Shown here: positions 15,691 to 26,985 of the stretch, one piece after another
Layout: each line of letters opens with the position of its first letter
Position numbering within the stretch: the first letter of the stretch is position 1
Source of the DNA: Methylococcaceae bacterium
GTDB lineage: Bacteria > Pseudomonadota > Gammaproteobacteria > Methylococcales > Methylomonadaceae
Assembly: GCA_030693065.1 (NCBI GenBank)
Contig: JAUYBL010000010.1
Location: 186,001 to 250,000 of the forward strand
Reading direction: 5' to 3'
DNA: 64,000 nucleotides
Made by a program: the position numbers and the translations under genes
The notes under the pieces: generated by a model
What the model was told of the DNA's origin: nothing
Database searches by the model: none
The model's input: the letters and a program-made list of their open reading frames with translations, nothing else

Positions 15691-16878
15691 CTACAGCAAT
15701 AAGCCTCTGGCCAGATCGTTTTTAATATCCTCAATATTTTCCAAACCGACAGAGACTCTGACCAAGCCATCTTTAATTCCTGCCGCTAGTCTGGCTTCCG
15801 GCGTTAAGCGACCGTGAGTAGTGGTGGCAGGATGGGTGATAGTGGTTTTAACATCACCCAAGTTTGCCGTAATAGATACCATTTGCGTGGCATCAATTAG
15901 TTTCCATGCGTGTTCTTTGCCACCCGTTAATTCAAAGCTGACAATGCCTCCAAAGTAACTTTGTTGACGCTTGGCCAACTCGTGTTGCGGGTGACTTGCC
16001 AAGCCGGGATAGTGGACTTTAGCCACTCCCGGCTGTTGTTCAAGCCATAAACTCAATGCTTGCGCACTTTCACAATGCGCTTTCATTCTGATGCCTAATG
16101 TTTCCAGGCCAGACACAAACACCCAAGCATTAAACGGACTCATGGTCGCGCCACCGGTCCGCAGATAGGGGTAAATATGTTTTTCAATAATCTCTTCACT
16201 GGCAACCACCGCGCCGCCCACGCAACGACCTTGCCCATCAATATATTTAGTTGCCGAATGCACAACAATATCCGCGCCTAATTCCAATGGCTTTTGCAGC
16301 GCTGGTGTACAAAAACAATTATCAACAATCAAAAGACAACCATGACGATGAGCAATATCCGCCAGCAATTTAATGTCGGCAATCTCAGTTAATGGATTGG
16401 AAGGCGTTTCCAAAAATAAAAAACAAGTATTTGGTTTTATCGCAGCTTCCCAAGCCACCGGATCGGTTAAATCAACAAAATCGGTTTCTACGCCAAATTT
16501 GGAAAAATAATTCTGGAACATCATCACGGTATTGCCGAATACGCCTCGTGAGCACACCACATGATCGCCAGCCTTTAGCAAGCCCATACCCACAGCCATA
16601 ATCGCGGCCATGCCTGAAGCAAACGCCAAGCAGCGTTCGCCTTTTTCCATTAATGCCAGTCGTTCTTGAAAGGCATTAACAGTAGGATTGGTAAAGCGTG
16701 AATAGATGTTGCCTGGCTCTTGCCCGGTAAATCGCAGCCAAGCTTCTTCTGCGCTGCCGAATACATAACTGGATGTCGCAAAAATCGGCAGACTGTGTTC
16801 ATCTTCTTGGGTACGCCGGTGCCCTGCCCTGATTGCCTGAGTTTCCAGAGAATAATCTTGCCAGTTAATGTCTTTCAT
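15691..16878 (-). CDS. metZ: O-succinylhomoserine sulfhydrylase
   Basis: PLP enzyme that makes homocysteine directly from O-succinylhomoserine and sulfide. 395 residues of the Cys/Met metabolism PLP family: AFASGMAAIMA, VDNCFCTPALQKPLELGADI, and the Schiff-base lysine in VHSATKYIDGQGR. Assigned to MetZ rather than MetB or MetC because of its place after purF (the purF-metZ order of Pseudomonas-like genomes) and the overall sequence. 45 bp after purF. Confidence 0.93.
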   Translation of the reverse strand: MKDINWQDYSLETQAIRAGHRRTQEDEHSLPIFATSSYVFGSAEEAWLRFTGQEPGNIYSRFTNPTVNAFQERLALMEKGERCLAFASGMAAIMAVGMGLLKAGDHVVCSRGVFGNTVMMFQNYFSKFGVETDFVDLTDPVAWEAAIKPNTCFLFLETPSNPLTEIADIKLLADIAHRHGCLLIVDNCFCTPALQKPLELGADIVVHSATKYIDGQGRCVGGAVVASEEIIEKHIYPYLRTGGATMSPFNAWVFVSGLETLGIRMKAHCESAQALSLWLEQQPGVAKVHYPGLASHPQHELAKRQQSYFGGIVSFELTGGKEHAWKLIDATQMVSITANLGDVKTTITHPATTTHGRLTPEARLAAGIKDGLVRVSVGLENIEDIKNDLARGLLL

Positions 16879-16923
16879 CGGTTTACAACGCGTGTTTTAG
16901 ATAAGTGTCGAGACAAGTGGCCC

Positions 16924-18432
16924 TTAGGCACAGTTTTGCATTTCGATTATAAAGTTTTCAGAATTGCGCTCAGTTTGAGCACTGTCATTACGCAACGCTT
17001 CGGTACGCGCCAAGTAAGCATCATCAATGTCACCAGTGACATATTGATTGCTAAAACACGAGGTATCGAAGTGAGCAATATCAGGATTACCTTTGCGCAC
17101 TGCATCAATCAAATCTTCTAAGTCCTGGTAAATGATATGGTCAGCACCAATCTCTTCACAGACTTCCTGTTCGGTACGGTCATGGGCGATCAGCTCGTGA
17201 GCTGCAGGCATATCTATGCCATAAACATTGGGATAACGCACTGGTGGTGCCGCAGAAGCAAAGTAGACTTTTTTAGCGCCCGCATCTCTGGCCATTTGGA
17301 TGATTTGCGCGGAAGTAGTGCCACGGACGATTGAGTCATCGACCAGCAACACATTTTTGCCTTCGAATTCCAAACTGATGGCATTTAGCTTTTGCCGAAC
17401 AGATTTTTCGCGCATTTGCTGGCCGGGCATAATAAAAGTGCGGCCGATATAACGATTCTTTATAAAGCCTTCGCGATATTTAACACCCAGCTTGTTAGCC
17501 AACTGCAAAGCAGAAGTTCTACTGGTATCAGGAATGGGAATGACCACGTCTATGTCGTGATCCGGCCATTCTCTAAGGATTTTAGCTGCTAGTTTTTCGC
17601 CCATGCGCAACCGAGCTTTGTAAACTGAAATGCGATCGATAATGGAGTCGGGACGGGCAAAGTAAACATACTCGAAAATGCACGGGCTATGATCAATACT
17701 CTCGGCGCATTGTCTGGTATGCATGGCACCTGATTGCTCAACGAAAACCGCTTCGCCTGGCTGTATATCACGTACTAAATTGAATCCCAGCACATCCAGC
17801 GCCACGCTTTCAGAAGCCATCATGATTTCTGAGCCCTCCTTAGAATTTCTGGTACCAAACACAATGGGTCTAATGCCGTGCGGATCTCTAAAACCCAATA
17901 TTCCGAATCCAGCGATCATAATAACGACAGCATAAGCGCCGCGACAACGGCGATGGACGCCAGCGACCGCTTGAAAAACATCGTCCACACTCAACTGTAA
18001 TTTACCCAGACTTTGCAATTCGTGCGCAAACACATTCAGCAACACTTCCGAGTCAGAATCGGTGTTGATATGGCGCTGGTCTTCAACAAACAAGGCTTTT
18101 TTGAGTTCTTCGGTATTGGTCAGATTGCCATTATGGGCAAGCGTTAAACCAAATGGAGAGTTGACATAAAATGGCTGCGCTTCAGCAGAACTGGTACAGC
18201 CCGCAGTGGGATAACGGACATGGGCAATGCCCATATTACCGCGCAATTTCAGCATTTGCGCATTGGTAAAGACATCACGGGCTAAGCCGTTTTCCTTACG
18301 CAGATGCAAACGACTGCCTTCGCAAGTCACAATACCGGCGGCATCTTGCCCTCGGTGTTGTAAAACGGTTAATGCATCGAAAAGGTCTTGATTAACATCT
18401 TGATGTGAAACGATTGCAGCAATACCACACAT
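16924..18432 (-). CDS. purF: Amidophosphoribosyltransferase
   Basis: First committed step of purine synthesis: PRPP and glutamine to phosphoribosylamine. 502 residues. The N-terminal glutamine amidotransferase uses Cys2 ([10 protein letters not shown]). The C-terminal PRTase carries the PRPP loop [16 protein letters not shown]. It lacks the [4Fe-4S] cysteine cluster and propeptide, as in the E. coli type. 27 bp after cvpA. Confidence 0.97.
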   Translation of the reverse strand: MCGIAAIVSHQDVNQDLFDALTVLQHRGQDAAGIVTCEGSRLHLRKENGLARDVFTNAQMLKLRGNMGIAHVRYPTAGCTSSAEAQPFYVNSPFGLTLAHNGNLTNTEELKKALFVEDQRHINTDSDSEVLLNVFAHELQSLGKLQLSVDDVFQAVAGVHRRCRGAYAVVIMIAGFGILGFRDPHGIRPIVFGTRNSKEGSEIMMASESVALDVLGFNLVRDIQPGEAVFVEQSGAMHTRQCAESIDHSPCIFEYVYFARPDSIIDRISVYKARLRMGEKLAAKILREWPDHDIDVVIPIPDTSRTSALQLANKLGVKYREGFIKNRYIGRTFIMPGQQMREKSVRQKLNAISLEFEGKNVLLVDDSIVRGTTSAQIIQMARDAGAKKVYFASAAPPVRYPNVYGIDMPAAHELIAHDRTEQEVCEEIGADHIIYQDLEDLIDAVRKGNPDIAHFDTSCFSNQYVTGDIDDAYLARTEALRNDSAQTERNSENFIIEMQNCA

Positions 18433-18459
18433 TACAATTACCTGATCCTGAAAGAATAG

Positions 18460-18954
18460 TTAATGATACTTTACGTATTCGGCAATGCCTGACGGCACAT
18501 GATCTCGCAAGCCAACGGCGAGCAATTGAAAAGGCGACAGCAGTTTTGATTCTTGCCACCAGGAATCTTTAGGTAACGCGGTTGTCCCAGCCAACATTAC
18601 CAATACAGTAATTAAAATCACGCTACGGACACAACTCATAATCATGCCGCCAAGGCGGGAGAAAAAGCCGACACGATGACCACTTCCGAATGTTCCGAGC
18701 AAAAAGCCTATCATTGCCGCCACGACTAAAGTGATCATCAATAGGGCAATAAAAGCACCTGACGCTTTTACTGCAGGATTATCTCCGGAAATCATCGGCA
18801 TAAATCTGACAAAATCTTTATCAAAATTCAGACTCACCGACAAGGCGATCAGCCAAGTGAATATCGCAAAAGACTCTGCGCTGAAGCCTCGCCATATACC
18901 GATTATCACGCCAATAATGACTATTCCTAAAATAACAAAATCTATCCAAATCAT
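18460..18954 (-). CDS. cvpA: CvpA family membrane protein
   Basis: Inner-membrane protein needed for colicin V production in E. coli and linked to envelope integrity. 164 residues with four hydrophobic helices. N-terminal IDFVILGIVIIGVIIGIWRG is typical of the family. Located directly before purF, its usual partner. Confidence 0.93.
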   Translation of the reverse strand: MIWIDFVILGIVIIGVIIGIWRGFSAESFAIFTWLIALSVSLNFDKDFVRFMPMISGDNPAVKASGAFIALLMITLVVAAMIGFLLGTFGSGHRVGFFSRLGGMIMSCVRSVILITVLVMLAGTTALPKDSWWQESKLLSPFQLLAVGLRDHVPSGIAEYVKYH

Positions 18955-18998
18955 TCTGTTACCAGACTAAGTCAAACAAAATAACGGTTACCCTAAAG

Positions 18999-19898
18999 TT
19001 ATTCAGAAACCAAAATGGAACTGATATTTTGTTTATCCAATTTTGCTTTCATTGCTGCGGCTTTTTTTGCATCCAGCTCTGGTCCGACACGGAGTCGATA
19101 GGTTGTTCCTTTAGTTGTTTGCACGGCATCAAGTGAGGCAGGTAAACCTTGAGCTCTTAATCCTTCCCAAAGTGATGTAGCATTTTCTTTTTTGCTAAAA
19201 CTGCCTACTTGTATATACCAACGCACTGGTGCAGCTGGTTTTGCCGCTACTTCGGGCTTTTTAGCATCACTTACTGCGGCGGCTATCGCTTTTGCTTGGT
19301 TGGATTGTGCAGGTGCTTCTTTTACAACCGGGGCAGTGTCAGTTTTTTTAATTGGAACGGCAGTTTTTGTTTCAGCAGCTATATCTTGTTGCAACTTAGC
19401 AGACTGCACTTTTTTCAATAGCTCTTGTTCTGCGGCATTGGGAGTAACTTTGGCTTTTGGGGCTTTTTTTGCGGCCTGTTCTTGAGACAATCCGGTTGCA
19501 GGAACGTTTAACTTACTTGGTGTGGCGGATTTTGGACGCTCGGTTTTTGGCTCATCGACAATCGCCTCGGCACCTACGTCAGAATAACCGGGTGTTTCTG
19601 CATACAAAGCGTCTTCGGCGTTTGCAGACTTTACCTGACTGTCATCAATTTCATCACTAAGCACGGCATTATCCTCAGCACTGTCAGTTGATTCAGGGCT
19701 AGCCAACACTTGTTCGGCACTGTTTGGTACTTTAGCCGCTGTATTCCCAGTACTACTCGCTGGTAATGGGATAGCCTTCTCAGCCACCAGCTGGGCGCTG
19801 TTATCAACGGGATCGTCAAACAGCATAGGGACAAAAATGGCTGCAAGCGCAGTAACAACGACTGCGCCAATCAAACGTTGTTTTAATTCATGGTCCAT
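18999..19898 (-). CDS. SPOR-domain protein (DedD-like)
   Basis: Membrane-anchored septal protein candidate. A short cytoplasmic start and one transmembrane helix (LIGAVVVTALAAIFVPMLF) come first. A long Ala/Pro/Lys-rich periplasmic linker follows (about 40-215). The C-terminal SPOR domain, which binds denuded peptidoglycan glycans at the division site, reads RWYIQVGSFSKKENATSLWE to the end. 299 residues. It lies between folC and cvpA exactly where dedD lies in gammaproteobacteria. Confidence 0.88.
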   Translation of the reverse strand: MDHELKQRLIGAVVVTALAAIFVPMLFDDPVDNSAQLVAEKAIPLPASSTGNTAAKVPNSAEQVLASPESTDSAEDNAVLSDEIDDSQVKSANAEDALYAETPGYSDVGAEAIVDEPKTERPKSATPSKLNVPATGLSQEQAAKKAPKAKVTPNAAEQELLKKVQSAKLQQDIAAETKTAVPIKKTDTAPVVKEAPAQSNQAKAIAAAVSDAKKPEVAAKPAAPVRWYIQVGSFSKKENATSLWEGLRAQGLPASLDAVQTTKGTTYRLRVGPELDAKKAAAMKAKLDKQNISSILVSE

Positions 19899-19901
19899 GG
19901 T

Positions 19902-21176
19902 TTAACTCACTTTTTCAAATTCAGCCAAGCAATCAGATACCAAAAAGAAAGAGCCGAAAACCAGTAACAGATCGCCTTTTTGCGACTGGTTTTTTGCAGC
20001 AGAAAATGCTTCGGCAAATCCTGAAAAACCAAACGTCACGTTGGTTAATGATTTTTTTGCAAATATCTCGCTAATTACTTGCTCTGTCACTGCGCGAGGG
20101 TTGGTCAATGGTGCAAAAAACCAGTCCTTAATTACGGGATTCATAATATCAATTACGCCTGCAATATCCTTGTCTTTCATCATCGAGAAGATTGCGTGAA
20201 TGCGTTTGTTAGGGAAATATTCAGTAAGGTATTCTACTAATGTTCTGACCGCCTGAGGGTTATGCCCTACATCCAACAGCACCTGCCGGTCACCCTCTAT
20301 CAGTTGGAATCGCCCCGGCAAACTCACATTTTGTAGGCCTTGGCGAATTGCTGACTCACTCACCGGCATTGTTTTTGCCAGACAAGTTATTGCAAAAATC
20401 GCCGTCGAAGCGTTTCGAAACTGATGTTCACCTTTTAATCCTGGTTCGGGCAATGAGCTTATCTGGTAATTATCTGCCAGCCACTGCCACCCCGTTGCCT
20501 GTTTTTCATACCTAAAATGCTTGCCTAAACAATACAGTTGGGCTCGCTTATCTTTGGCAGTCTGCAACAATGATTGCGGTGGCTCAGGATCGCCCACAAC
20601 AGCTGGCGTGTCGGCTCTAAAAATACCGGCTTTTTCACGCCCTATAGCCTCTCTGGTACCGCCCAACCATTCCACATGATCAATACAAATACTGCTTATC
20701 AAAGCCACATCGGGATCCACGATATTAACTGCATCCAATCTGCCGCCCAAACCAACTTCCAACAATTGCACATCAACGCCGGCTCGCCAAAAAATATCCA
20801 AGGCAGCCAACGTGCCAAATTCAAAATAACTCAATGATGTCTCGCCACGAACGGCTTCAATTCTGGCAAACGCAGCACTAATAACTTCATCTGCAACCGG
20901 TTGTCCGTCAATCTTTATCCGTTCGTTATACCTAAGGATATGTGGCGATGTATATGCGCCCACTCGATACCCTTGAGCTCGATATATGCTGTCCAAATAA
21001 GCAACGCAAGAGCCTTTGCCATTGGTACCCGCGACCGTAATGGTTGGAGGCTTAACTCCTTGTGGATTAAGACTTTTAAAAACCCGAGCGGCTCGTTCCA
21101 AACCTAAATCTATGGTCAGTGGGTGTAAGCTTTCTTGCCATTTTAGCCAGCCCTGCAGCGAATCAAAATGCATCAT
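19902..21176 (-). CDS. folC: Dihydrofolate synthase / folylpolyglutamate synthase
   Basis: Adds glutamate to dihydropteroate and then to folates. 424 residues of the Mur-ligase fold: P-loop TVAGTNGKGSCVAYLDSIY, YTSPHILRYNERIKI, SSICIDHVEWLGGTREAIG, KAGIFR and LLDVGHNPQAV. 6 bp after accD and 3 bp before the SPOR gene. Confidence 0.97.
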   Translation of the reverse strand: MMHFDSLQGWLKWQESLHPLTIDLGLERAARVFKSLNPQGVKPPTITVAGTNGKGSCVAYLDSIYRAQGYRVGAYTSPHILRYNERIKIDGQPVADEVISAAFARIEAVRGETSLSYFEFGTLAALDIFWRAGVDVQLLEVGLGGRLDAVNIVDPDVALISSICIDHVEWLGGTREAIGREKAGIFRADTPAVVGDPEPPQSLLQTAKDKRAQLYCLGKHFRYEKQATGWQWLADNYQISSLPEPGLKGEHQFRNASTAIFAITCLAKTMPVSESAIRQGLQNVSLPGRFQLIEGDRQVLLDVGHNPQAVRTLVEYLTEYFPNKRIHAIFSMMKDKDIAGVIDIMNPVIKDWFFAPLTNPRAVTEQVISEIFAKKSLTNVTFGFSGFAEAFSAAKNQSQKGDLLLVFGSFFLVSDCLAEFEKVS

Positions 21177-21182
21177 TAGCTG

Positions 21183-22124
21183 TTAAAGATTGGCATCCTG
21201 TTCTGTTACCGTGTTGGGTTGAATTTTTACGGCGGGAAATTCAGGTTTGTATGCACTACGCGGGCGAGCCCTGCCAGCCATTAATAAGGACAAAACGCTA
21301 CCTATCTCTTCCCGCATTTGTCGTCTATCAATAATCATGTCTATCGCGCCATGCTCCTGCAAAAATTCGCTACGCTGAAAGCCTTCTGGCAATTTTTCTC
21401 GTACAGTTTGCTCAATAACTCTAGGACCGGCAAAGCCGATTAATGCGTTCGGCTCTGCAACATTGAGATCTCCCAACATGGCCAAACTAGCAGATACGCC
21501 GCCCATGGTTGGATCAGTCATAAAAGAAACATACGGAAGTCCAGCCTCAGACAATTTGGTTAACGCAGCGCTAGTTTTAGCCATTTGAAATAATGAAAAC
21601 AAGGATTCCTGCATACGCGCACCACCACTCGCGGTAAAGACCACAAATGGCGCACCTATCTCAAGACTTTTGTTAACGCCGCGGACAAATTTCTCACCCA
21701 CTACAGACCCCATTGATCCGCCCATAAAGCTAAAATCAAATGCGGCCACGACAATATCCTGTCCTTTCAGCTGACCCTTCATCACTACCAAGGCATCATT
21801 TTCTTTAGTCTGTTTTTGAGCCTGAGTAATCCTGTCCTTATATTTTTTGCTGTCCTTGAATTTTAAAGGATCAATCGGCTTAACATTCTTGCCGATTTCT
21901 TCACGGCCATTTTCATCCAGAAACATATTCAAACGCGTTCTTGCTGAAATGCGCATGTGATGTTCGCACTTTGGGCAGACATTGAAGTTTTTTTCCAACT
22001 CGCTGTTATAAAGTATCGCGTTACAGCTTGGACATTTGTTCCACAATCCTTCAGGAACAGCACCTTTCTTATTGGATGCTTCCGTCCGAATTGTTGATGG
22101 TAGTAATTTTTCAAACCAACTCAT
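21183..22124 (-). CDS. accD: Acetyl-CoA carboxylase carboxyltransferase subunit beta
   Basis: Forms malonyl-CoA with AccA. 313 residues: an N-terminal zinc ribbon ([17 protein letters not shown] with VCPKCEHHM) and a crotonase-like carboxyltransferase domain ([25 protein letters not shown]). It starts MSWFEKLLP as usual and follows trpA by 19 bp. Confidence 0.98.
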   Translation of the reverse strand: MSWFEKLLPSTIRTEASNKKGAVPEGLWNKCPSCNAILYNSELEKNFNVCPKCEHHMRISARTRLNMFLDENGREEIGKNVKPIDPLKFKDSKKYKDRITQAQKQTKENDALVVMKGQLKGQDIVVAAFDFSFMGGSMGSVVGEKFVRGVNKSLEIGAPFVVFTASGGARMQESLFSLFQMAKTSAALTKLSEAGLPYVSFMTDPTMGGVSASLAMLGDLNVAEPNALIGFAGPRVIEQTVREKLPEGFQRSEFLQEHGAIDMIIDRRQMREEIGSVLSLLMAGRARPRSAYKPEFPAVKIQPNTVTEQDANL

Positions 22125-22143
22125 AGATTAGGCTCCGCAGGTC

Positions 22144-22947
22144 TTAACTATCCATGGCTTGGCGCATGGCCGCCAATAATTCAACGATTTGTTGTTGCGC
22201 CGTTGCCAAATCATCTTGATGCGCTTCGATTTTGCTGATCAAGGCACTACCCACTACAACTCCATCCCCCAGATTTGCAACAGTTTTCGCTGTTTCAGCA
22301 TCCTTAACACCGAAGCCGATCGCAATAGGCAATCGAGTACTGGCGCGAATTTGTTGCAGTTTGGTTTCCACATCCGCCGTGTTTAAATGACCAGCGCCGG
22401 TAACACCTTTAAGGGATACGTAATAGATATAGCCACTGCCAGCAACATCCATCAGTTTTATGCGCTCATCACTGCTGTTTGGCGCAAGTAAAAAAATTGG
22501 ATCGATGCCGCGGGCTTTTAACATGGCGACGCATTCTTCGGCTTCATCAGGTGGCAGGTCGACGGTTAATACACCATCAATATCGGCTTGCTGGGCAGCA
22601 TTTGCAAAATTCTCGTAACCCATCGCCTCAATCGGATTGACATAGCCCATCAATACTACAGGAGTTTGTTGATCGGTTTTTCTAAACTCAGCAACCAACG
22701 CCAACACTTTTCTTAAACTCATTTTATGAGCCAGAGCTCGCTCGCTGGCTCGCTGAATCACAGGGCCATCAGCCATCGGGTCAGAAAACGGCACGCCTAA
22801 CTCAATAATATCAACACCTGCCGCAACCATTGCATGCATCATCGGCAAGGTAAAATCAGGATTTGGATCGCCTGCGGTAATAAACGGAATTAGCGCTTTA
22901 CGGCCGGTTTTTGCAAGTTCTGCAAATTTGCCAGTTAATCGACTCAT
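22144..22947 (-). CDS. trpA: Tryptophan synthase alpha subunit
   Basis: Cleaves indole-3-glycerol phosphate to indole, channelled to TrpB. 267 residues: the catalytic Glu lies in [17 protein letters not shown], the catalytic Asp in [12 protein letters not shown], and the phosphate site in [11 protein letters not shown]. It overlaps trpB by 4 bp (ATGA). Confidence 0.98.
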   Translation of the reverse strand: MSRLTGKFAELAKTGRKALIPFITAGDPNPDFTLPMMHAMVAAGVDIIELGVPFSDPMADGPVIQRASERALAHKMSLRKVLALVAEFRKTDQQTPVVLMGYVNPIEAMGYENFANAAQQADIDGVLTVDLPPDEAEECVAMLKARGIDPIFLLAPNSSDERIKLMDVAGSGYIYYVSLKGVTGAGHLNTADVETKLQQIRASTRLPIAIGFGVKDAETAKTVANLGDGVVVGSALISKIEAHQDDLATAQQQIVELLAAMRQAMDS

Positions 22948-24146
22948 AGCATTATGCCCTCGCGTTGCGCCATAGTTTGCATATCTTTATCGCCACGGCC
23001 GGATAGGTTGACGATGATAATCTTATCTTTGCTCATCGTAGGGGCTAGCTTCATTGTATAAGCCATTGCATGACTGGATTCGAGAGCGGGAATAATACCC
23101 TCCATGCGAGTTAACGCATAAAAACCTTCCAGCGCTTCAGTGTCGGTAATATTTACATATTGTGCCCGACCCGTATCTTTCAACCAAGCATGCTCCGGAC
23201 CAACACCAGGATAATCTAATCCAGCGGAAATGGAGTGTGTTTCGATAATTTCACCGTCATCATCTTCCATTAGATATGTTCGGTTACCATGCAGTACACC
23301 AGGACGACCTGCGCAGAGTGGTGCCGAATGACGACCTGTTTCAACGCCATCACCCGCCGCTTCAACGCCATACATTGCTACTGAAGCATCATCTATAAAT
23401 GGATAGAACAAACCGATAGCATTGGATCCGCCGCCTACGCAAGCAACTAATGCATCCGGTAACCGCCCTGCTTGCTCAAGACATTGCTGTTTGGCTTCGC
23501 GACCAATAATGGCTTGGAAGTCTCTAACCATCGCTGGATAAGGATGCGGACCAGCCACTGTGCCAATAATGTAAAAGGTATTATCGACATTAGTTACCCA
23601 GTCTCTCAACGCTTCGTTAAGCGCATCTTTCAAAGTTTTGGAACCTGATTCGACCGCCACAACCGTAGCACCCAGCAATTTCATGCGATAGACATTAAGT
23701 GACTGTCTAACCACATCGACAGCCCCCATGTAGATAACACATTCCAAGCCTAATCTGGCAGCGATCGTTGCCGTTGCAACACCATGTTGTCCGGCACCGG
23801 TTTCGGCAATAATCCGGGTCTTACCCATGCGTTTAGCCAACAAGGCTTGACCGATGGTGTTATTGATTTTGTGCGCGCCAGTATGGTTAAGATCTTCACG
23901 CTTCAAGTAAATTTGCGCACCACCCAGCTCACGACTCCAGCGTTCAGCATGATATAAAGGCGATGGGCGTCCCACATAATATTTTAAGTCTGCATCCAGC
24001 TCAGCGATAAATTCAGGATCGACCATATAGCGCTGATAAGCCGCATTGAGTTCCTGAATGGGTGGCATCAATGTCTCTGCGACAAAAATTCCGCCATATG
24101 GGCCAAAGTGGCCCCGCGTATCGGGCATATTATATTTTTCTGTCAT
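22944..24146 (-). CDS. trpB: Tryptophan synthase beta subunit
   Basis: PLP-dependent condensation of indole with serine. 400 residues: the Schiff-base Lys is in [18 protein letters not shown], the phosphate-binding loop in [10 protein letters not shown]. It overlaps trpF upstream and trpA downstream by 4 bp each. Confidence 0.98.
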   Translation of the reverse strand: MTEKYNMPDTRGHFGPYGGIFVAETLMPPIQELNAAYQRYMVDPEFIAELDADLKYYVGRPSPLYHAERWSRELGGAQIYLKREDLNHTGAHKINNTIGQALLAKRMGKTRIIAETGAGQHGVATATIAARLGLECVIYMGAVDVVRQSLNVYRMKLLGATVVAVESGSKTLKDALNEALRDWVTNVDNTFYIIGTVAGPHPYPAMVRDFQAIIGREAKQQCLEQAGRLPDALVACVGGGSNAIGLFYPFIDDASVAMYGVEAAGDGVETGRHSAPLCAGRPGVLHGNRTYLMEDDDGEIIETHSISAGLDYPGVGPEHAWLKDTGRAQYVNITDTEALEGFYALTRMEGIIPALESSHAMAYTMKLAPTMSKDKIIIVNLSGRGDKDMQTMAQREGIML

Positions 24147-24775
24147 GTTAGCTTTCCGTCACCCTCGTTTATTGTTTTTATAAATGCAGCCATTGCTTCG
24201 TGATCCTTAATACCTTTTGTCGCTTCGACACCGCTACTCACATCCACCGCATAAGGTCTTACTTGATTAATAGCCTGTGTAACATTAACTCCGTCAAGTC
24301 CGCCAGCCAAGATAATCGGCAATGAACATTGCTTAGGGATTAATTGCCAATCAAATCGGCTACCCGTACCACCTTTAGCATCCGGATGATAAGCATCCAG
24401 CAACAGCCCGTCTGCATCATGATAGTGCTCAGCTAATGCCAACACATCGGTATCATTACGCATACGTAACGCTTTAATATATCGCTTACCGTATAACCGG
24501 CAAGCTTGAGCTGATTCATCACCGTGAAATTGTATGCAGTCCACAGGCACATGCTTTAATACTTCGCGAATCAACTCTTCCTGTGCATCAACAAATAAAG
24601 CAACTACTGTTGTAAATGCCGGTAATGCATTGACTATTTTAAGCGCCTGCTCAATTTCAACATGTCGAGGACTCGGTGGATAAAACACCAAACCAATAGC
24701 ATCTACACCCAAACGAGCTGCAAAGACCGCATCCTCAACCCGAGTAAAGCCGCAGATTTTAACGCGAGTACGCAT
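24143..24775 (-). CDS. trpF: Phosphoribosylanthranilate isomerase
   Basis: Amadori rearrangement in tryptophan synthesis. 210 residues, TIM barrel: [20 protein letters not shown] with the catalytic Cys, [16 protein letters not shown], and [15 protein letters not shown]. Head of the trpFBA-accD-folC operon; no trp leader or attenuator was found in the 115 bp upstream. Confidence 0.97.
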   Translation of the reverse strand: MRTRVKICGFTRVEDAVFAARLGVDAIGLVFYPPSPRHVEIEQALKIVNALPAFTTVVALFVDAQEELIREVLKHVPVDCIQFHGDESAQACRLYGKRYIKALRMRNDTDVLALAEHYHDADGLLLDAYHPDAKGGTGSRFDWQLIPKQCSLPIILAGGLDGVNVTQAINQVRPYAVDVSSGVEATKGIKDHEAMAAFIKTINEGDGKLT

Positions 24776-24890
24776 AATTACACATCAGTAAAGGGCAAAA
24801 ATCAGCCCTGTAGAATAACACAAAAGCACGAAATTAGCGCTTTGAAGTCCACCTGAAATAACAACAATTACAAGTAACTTACTGCTGTCA

Positions 24891-25730
24891 CTATTTCGCT
24901 GCCGCCGGTTTTTGGCTATGTGTATGTACCTTTCCATCGGCATGTACATGCGTATGCACATGTTCATTGCTATTTGTCGCGTCATGCTCCGGCGCTTGCT
25001 TGATTTCATCGCCGTGTGGCGGCTCTTGAGTACTCACATCGCTTGGCTTTGGCTCAATAACTACAATATCAGCATGTCCTTGACCATCTTCGTGACTATG
25101 ACTGTGATCTGCATCATGACTATGTGTATCACTACCGCCATGAACATGATCATCTGTCGACACAGGCGCAACCTCGACAGCAACCCCATATTTATAAACC
25201 ATCAGTCCGCCCAAATCAGCACCTAAAACCAGTAACACCACCAGCAACGCAGACAGCATCAAAAATACGACACCACCGGCAGATGTTCTGATACGCCAAA
25301 CAGACAATAGCGTAGCCAACCCTAAGATAAACAGGCCAATATGCTCGTGGCGCTCCATAATTTCATGGACATTTCCGCCATGAGGTACCGAGCTGGCAGC
25401 AAGAACGCCTGCGCCAACTGTAAAAAGTGCAGATACGGTACCCAGATACAATAACCAGCTAGCGACACTACGAATATTGCTGTTATTTGCCAGCTTTCCT
25501 ACCAAATCGAGTAAAAAAAACGTCGATAAAAATGCAATTGGAAAATGCACCAACAGCGGATGAATATTGTTCAAACTGGCAACTCCGGGTAGCAAAGCAG
25601 CGAAAATCTCCGGCCCGCCTTTACCAACCAAGCCTTCAATAAAAGCCAGTAACCCAGCAACTATTTCAGCGACGCCGCCATGATCAGCCCCACCGTGAAT
25701 TTGAAAAGTTAAAAAGTTATTCATACCCAA
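24891..25730 (-). CDS. DUF2231-type membrane protein with His-rich tail
   Basis: 279 residues. The middle is a four-helix membrane domain of DUF2231 type: [20 protein letters not shown], then [35 protein letters not shown], and [20 protein letters not shown]. The C-terminal ~90 residues are full of His, Asp and Glu ([35 protein letters not shown]), a likely metal-binding tail; the N-terminus also holds [11 protein letters not shown]2231 proteins are often linked to cytochromes, but no heme motif is seen here. It is alone, 115 bp before trpF. Confidence 0.8.
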   Translation of the reverse strand: MGMNNFLTFQIHGGADHGGVAEIVAGLLAFIEGLVGKGGPEIFAALLPGVASLNNIHPLLVHFPIAFLSTFFLLDLVGKLANNSNIRSVASWLLYLGTVSALFTVGAGVLAASSVPHGGNVHEIMERHEHIGLFILGLATLLSVWRIRTSAGGVVFLMLSALLVVLLVLGADLGGLMVYKYGVAVEVAPVSTDDHVHGGSDTHSHDADHSHSHEDGQGHADIVVIEPKPSDVSTQEPPHGDEIKQAPEHDATNSNEHVHTHVHADGKVHTHSQKPAAAK

Positions 25731-25945
25731 GCCATTAATAGTTATAAGTTTTTATAATTCATTATTTTGCTAGCCACAGTCATTAATTTGGCCAGAAAAT
25801 TTACTATACCACTGTTTTTTAGAATTTATTTTGCACAGCATTAGCTTGTTACAGTCAAGATTGACAGCCCAACTAACAAATGTTATCAATCATCCAACGC
25901 TGTTACAGGTTAATAGAGCGCGATACATCCACAGAGGGCTTAAAC

Positions 25946-26254
25946 ATGTCCAAAATAATCGACAAGCATTGCGACGATACTGACGCCGGTATTCGCTTTC
26001 ATATCAGCTCAGCCAGAATGTCCATTAAGAAGCTCAGCTATATTGCGTTTCAACGTTACCTGGACCAAATGGAACGCTCCAGCTATCGCTGTCCGGTATG
26101 TAATTGGGGAGGATTGGGTAAATTATTGGTGCCGACTGAAGCTGATGACACCGATACATTCAGCCTAGATCACGATGCAGATACTTGGTACGCTTGCCCC
26201 AAATGCGAGGCTGAAATCGACATTGACCATCCCATTATGAGGCCAGTGGACTAA
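25946..26254 (+). CDS. Small zinc-ribbon protein
   Basis: About 102 residues from MSKIIDKHCD; this start is chosen over 25880 because GAGGG precedes it. Two CxxC pairs (RCPVCNWGG and YACPKCEAEI) form a likely zinc ribbon in the second half, separated by an acidic stretch (EADDTDTFSLDHDAD). No known function. Divergent from the DUF2231 gene and convergent with ribA. Confidence 0.75.
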   Translation: MSKIIDKHCDDTDAGIRFHISSARMSIKKLSYIAFQRYLDQMERSSYRCPVCNWGGLGKLLVPTEADDTDTFSLDHDADTWYACPKCEAEIDIDHPIMRPVD

Positions 26255-26303
26255 ATGTTAGAGATCTATCGAATCTACAAATAATCCGCATGGTTTGAGC
26301 AGC

Positions 26304-26909
26304 TTATTCTTGCTGCTCAAACAGCATGTGAGACATTTTGTTAGCTTTAGTTTTCAGGTAATCCACATTGTCGTCATGCGCCTGAATTTCAACAGGAATA
26401 CGTCCTGCGACATTAATACCAAGCCTTTTCAGCTCATCAATCTTTTTGGGATTATTGGTCATAAGCTTGATTGATTTAACTCCCAGACTTTCCAAAATCG
26501 ATGCAGCAATACCGTACTCTCTCTCGTCAGCAAGATGGCCTAAATAAATGTTGGCATCGACAGTGTCCATACCCTGATCTTGCAAGTTATAAGCTTGCAG
26601 TTTTTTCAACAACCCAATACCGCGACCTTCCTGGCGTAAATAAATCAATACACCGCTTTCAGCCTGGCTTATCAAATGCAACGCTAAATCCAGTTGCTCT
26701 CCGCAATCGCAACGCCTCGATCCTAAAACATCCCCGGTAAAACATTCCGAATGAATACGCACCGGTACATTTTCTTTACCTGTCACCTCGCCTTTGACCA
26801 TCGCGACATGTTCTTTATTGTCGAGACTATTGCTGTAGTAATGCAGGATAAATTCGCCATGCCGGGTGGGAATTGGAGTTTGTACCAAATCGCTGATATG
26901 TGCTTTCAC
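26304..26909 (-). CDS. ribA: GTP cyclohydrolase II (stand-alone)
   Basis: Opens GTP to the first riboflavin intermediate. 201 residues with the full zinc site C-x10-C-x-C (HSECFTGDVLGSRRCDCG), the catalytic YLRQEGRGIGLL, and SIKLMTNNPKKI. This intact copy explains how the fused ribBA at 11940 can survive with a degraded cyclohydrolase domain. Monocistronic, minus strand. Confidence 0.97.
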   Translation of the reverse strand: MKAHISDLVQTPIPTRHGEFILHYYSNSLDNKEHVAMVKGEVTGKENVPVRIHSECFTGDVLGSRRCDCGEQLDLALHLISQAESGVLIYLRQEGRGIGLLKKLQAYNLQDQGMDTVDANIYLGHLADEREYGIAASILESLGVKSIKLMTNNPKKIDELKRLGINVAGRIPVEIQAHDDNVDYLKTKANKMSHMLFEQQE

Positions 26910-26985
26910 GTAAGTGTCTAATCCAAAATGCTTATTTTATTCAGGTAAACGATCAAAACTTAAAATCGTTTTTAGATGGCGTTGG

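Noticed and set aside
24776..24890. trp attenuator or leader peptide before trpF
   Set aside because: No Trp-rich short frame or competing hairpins could be found there.
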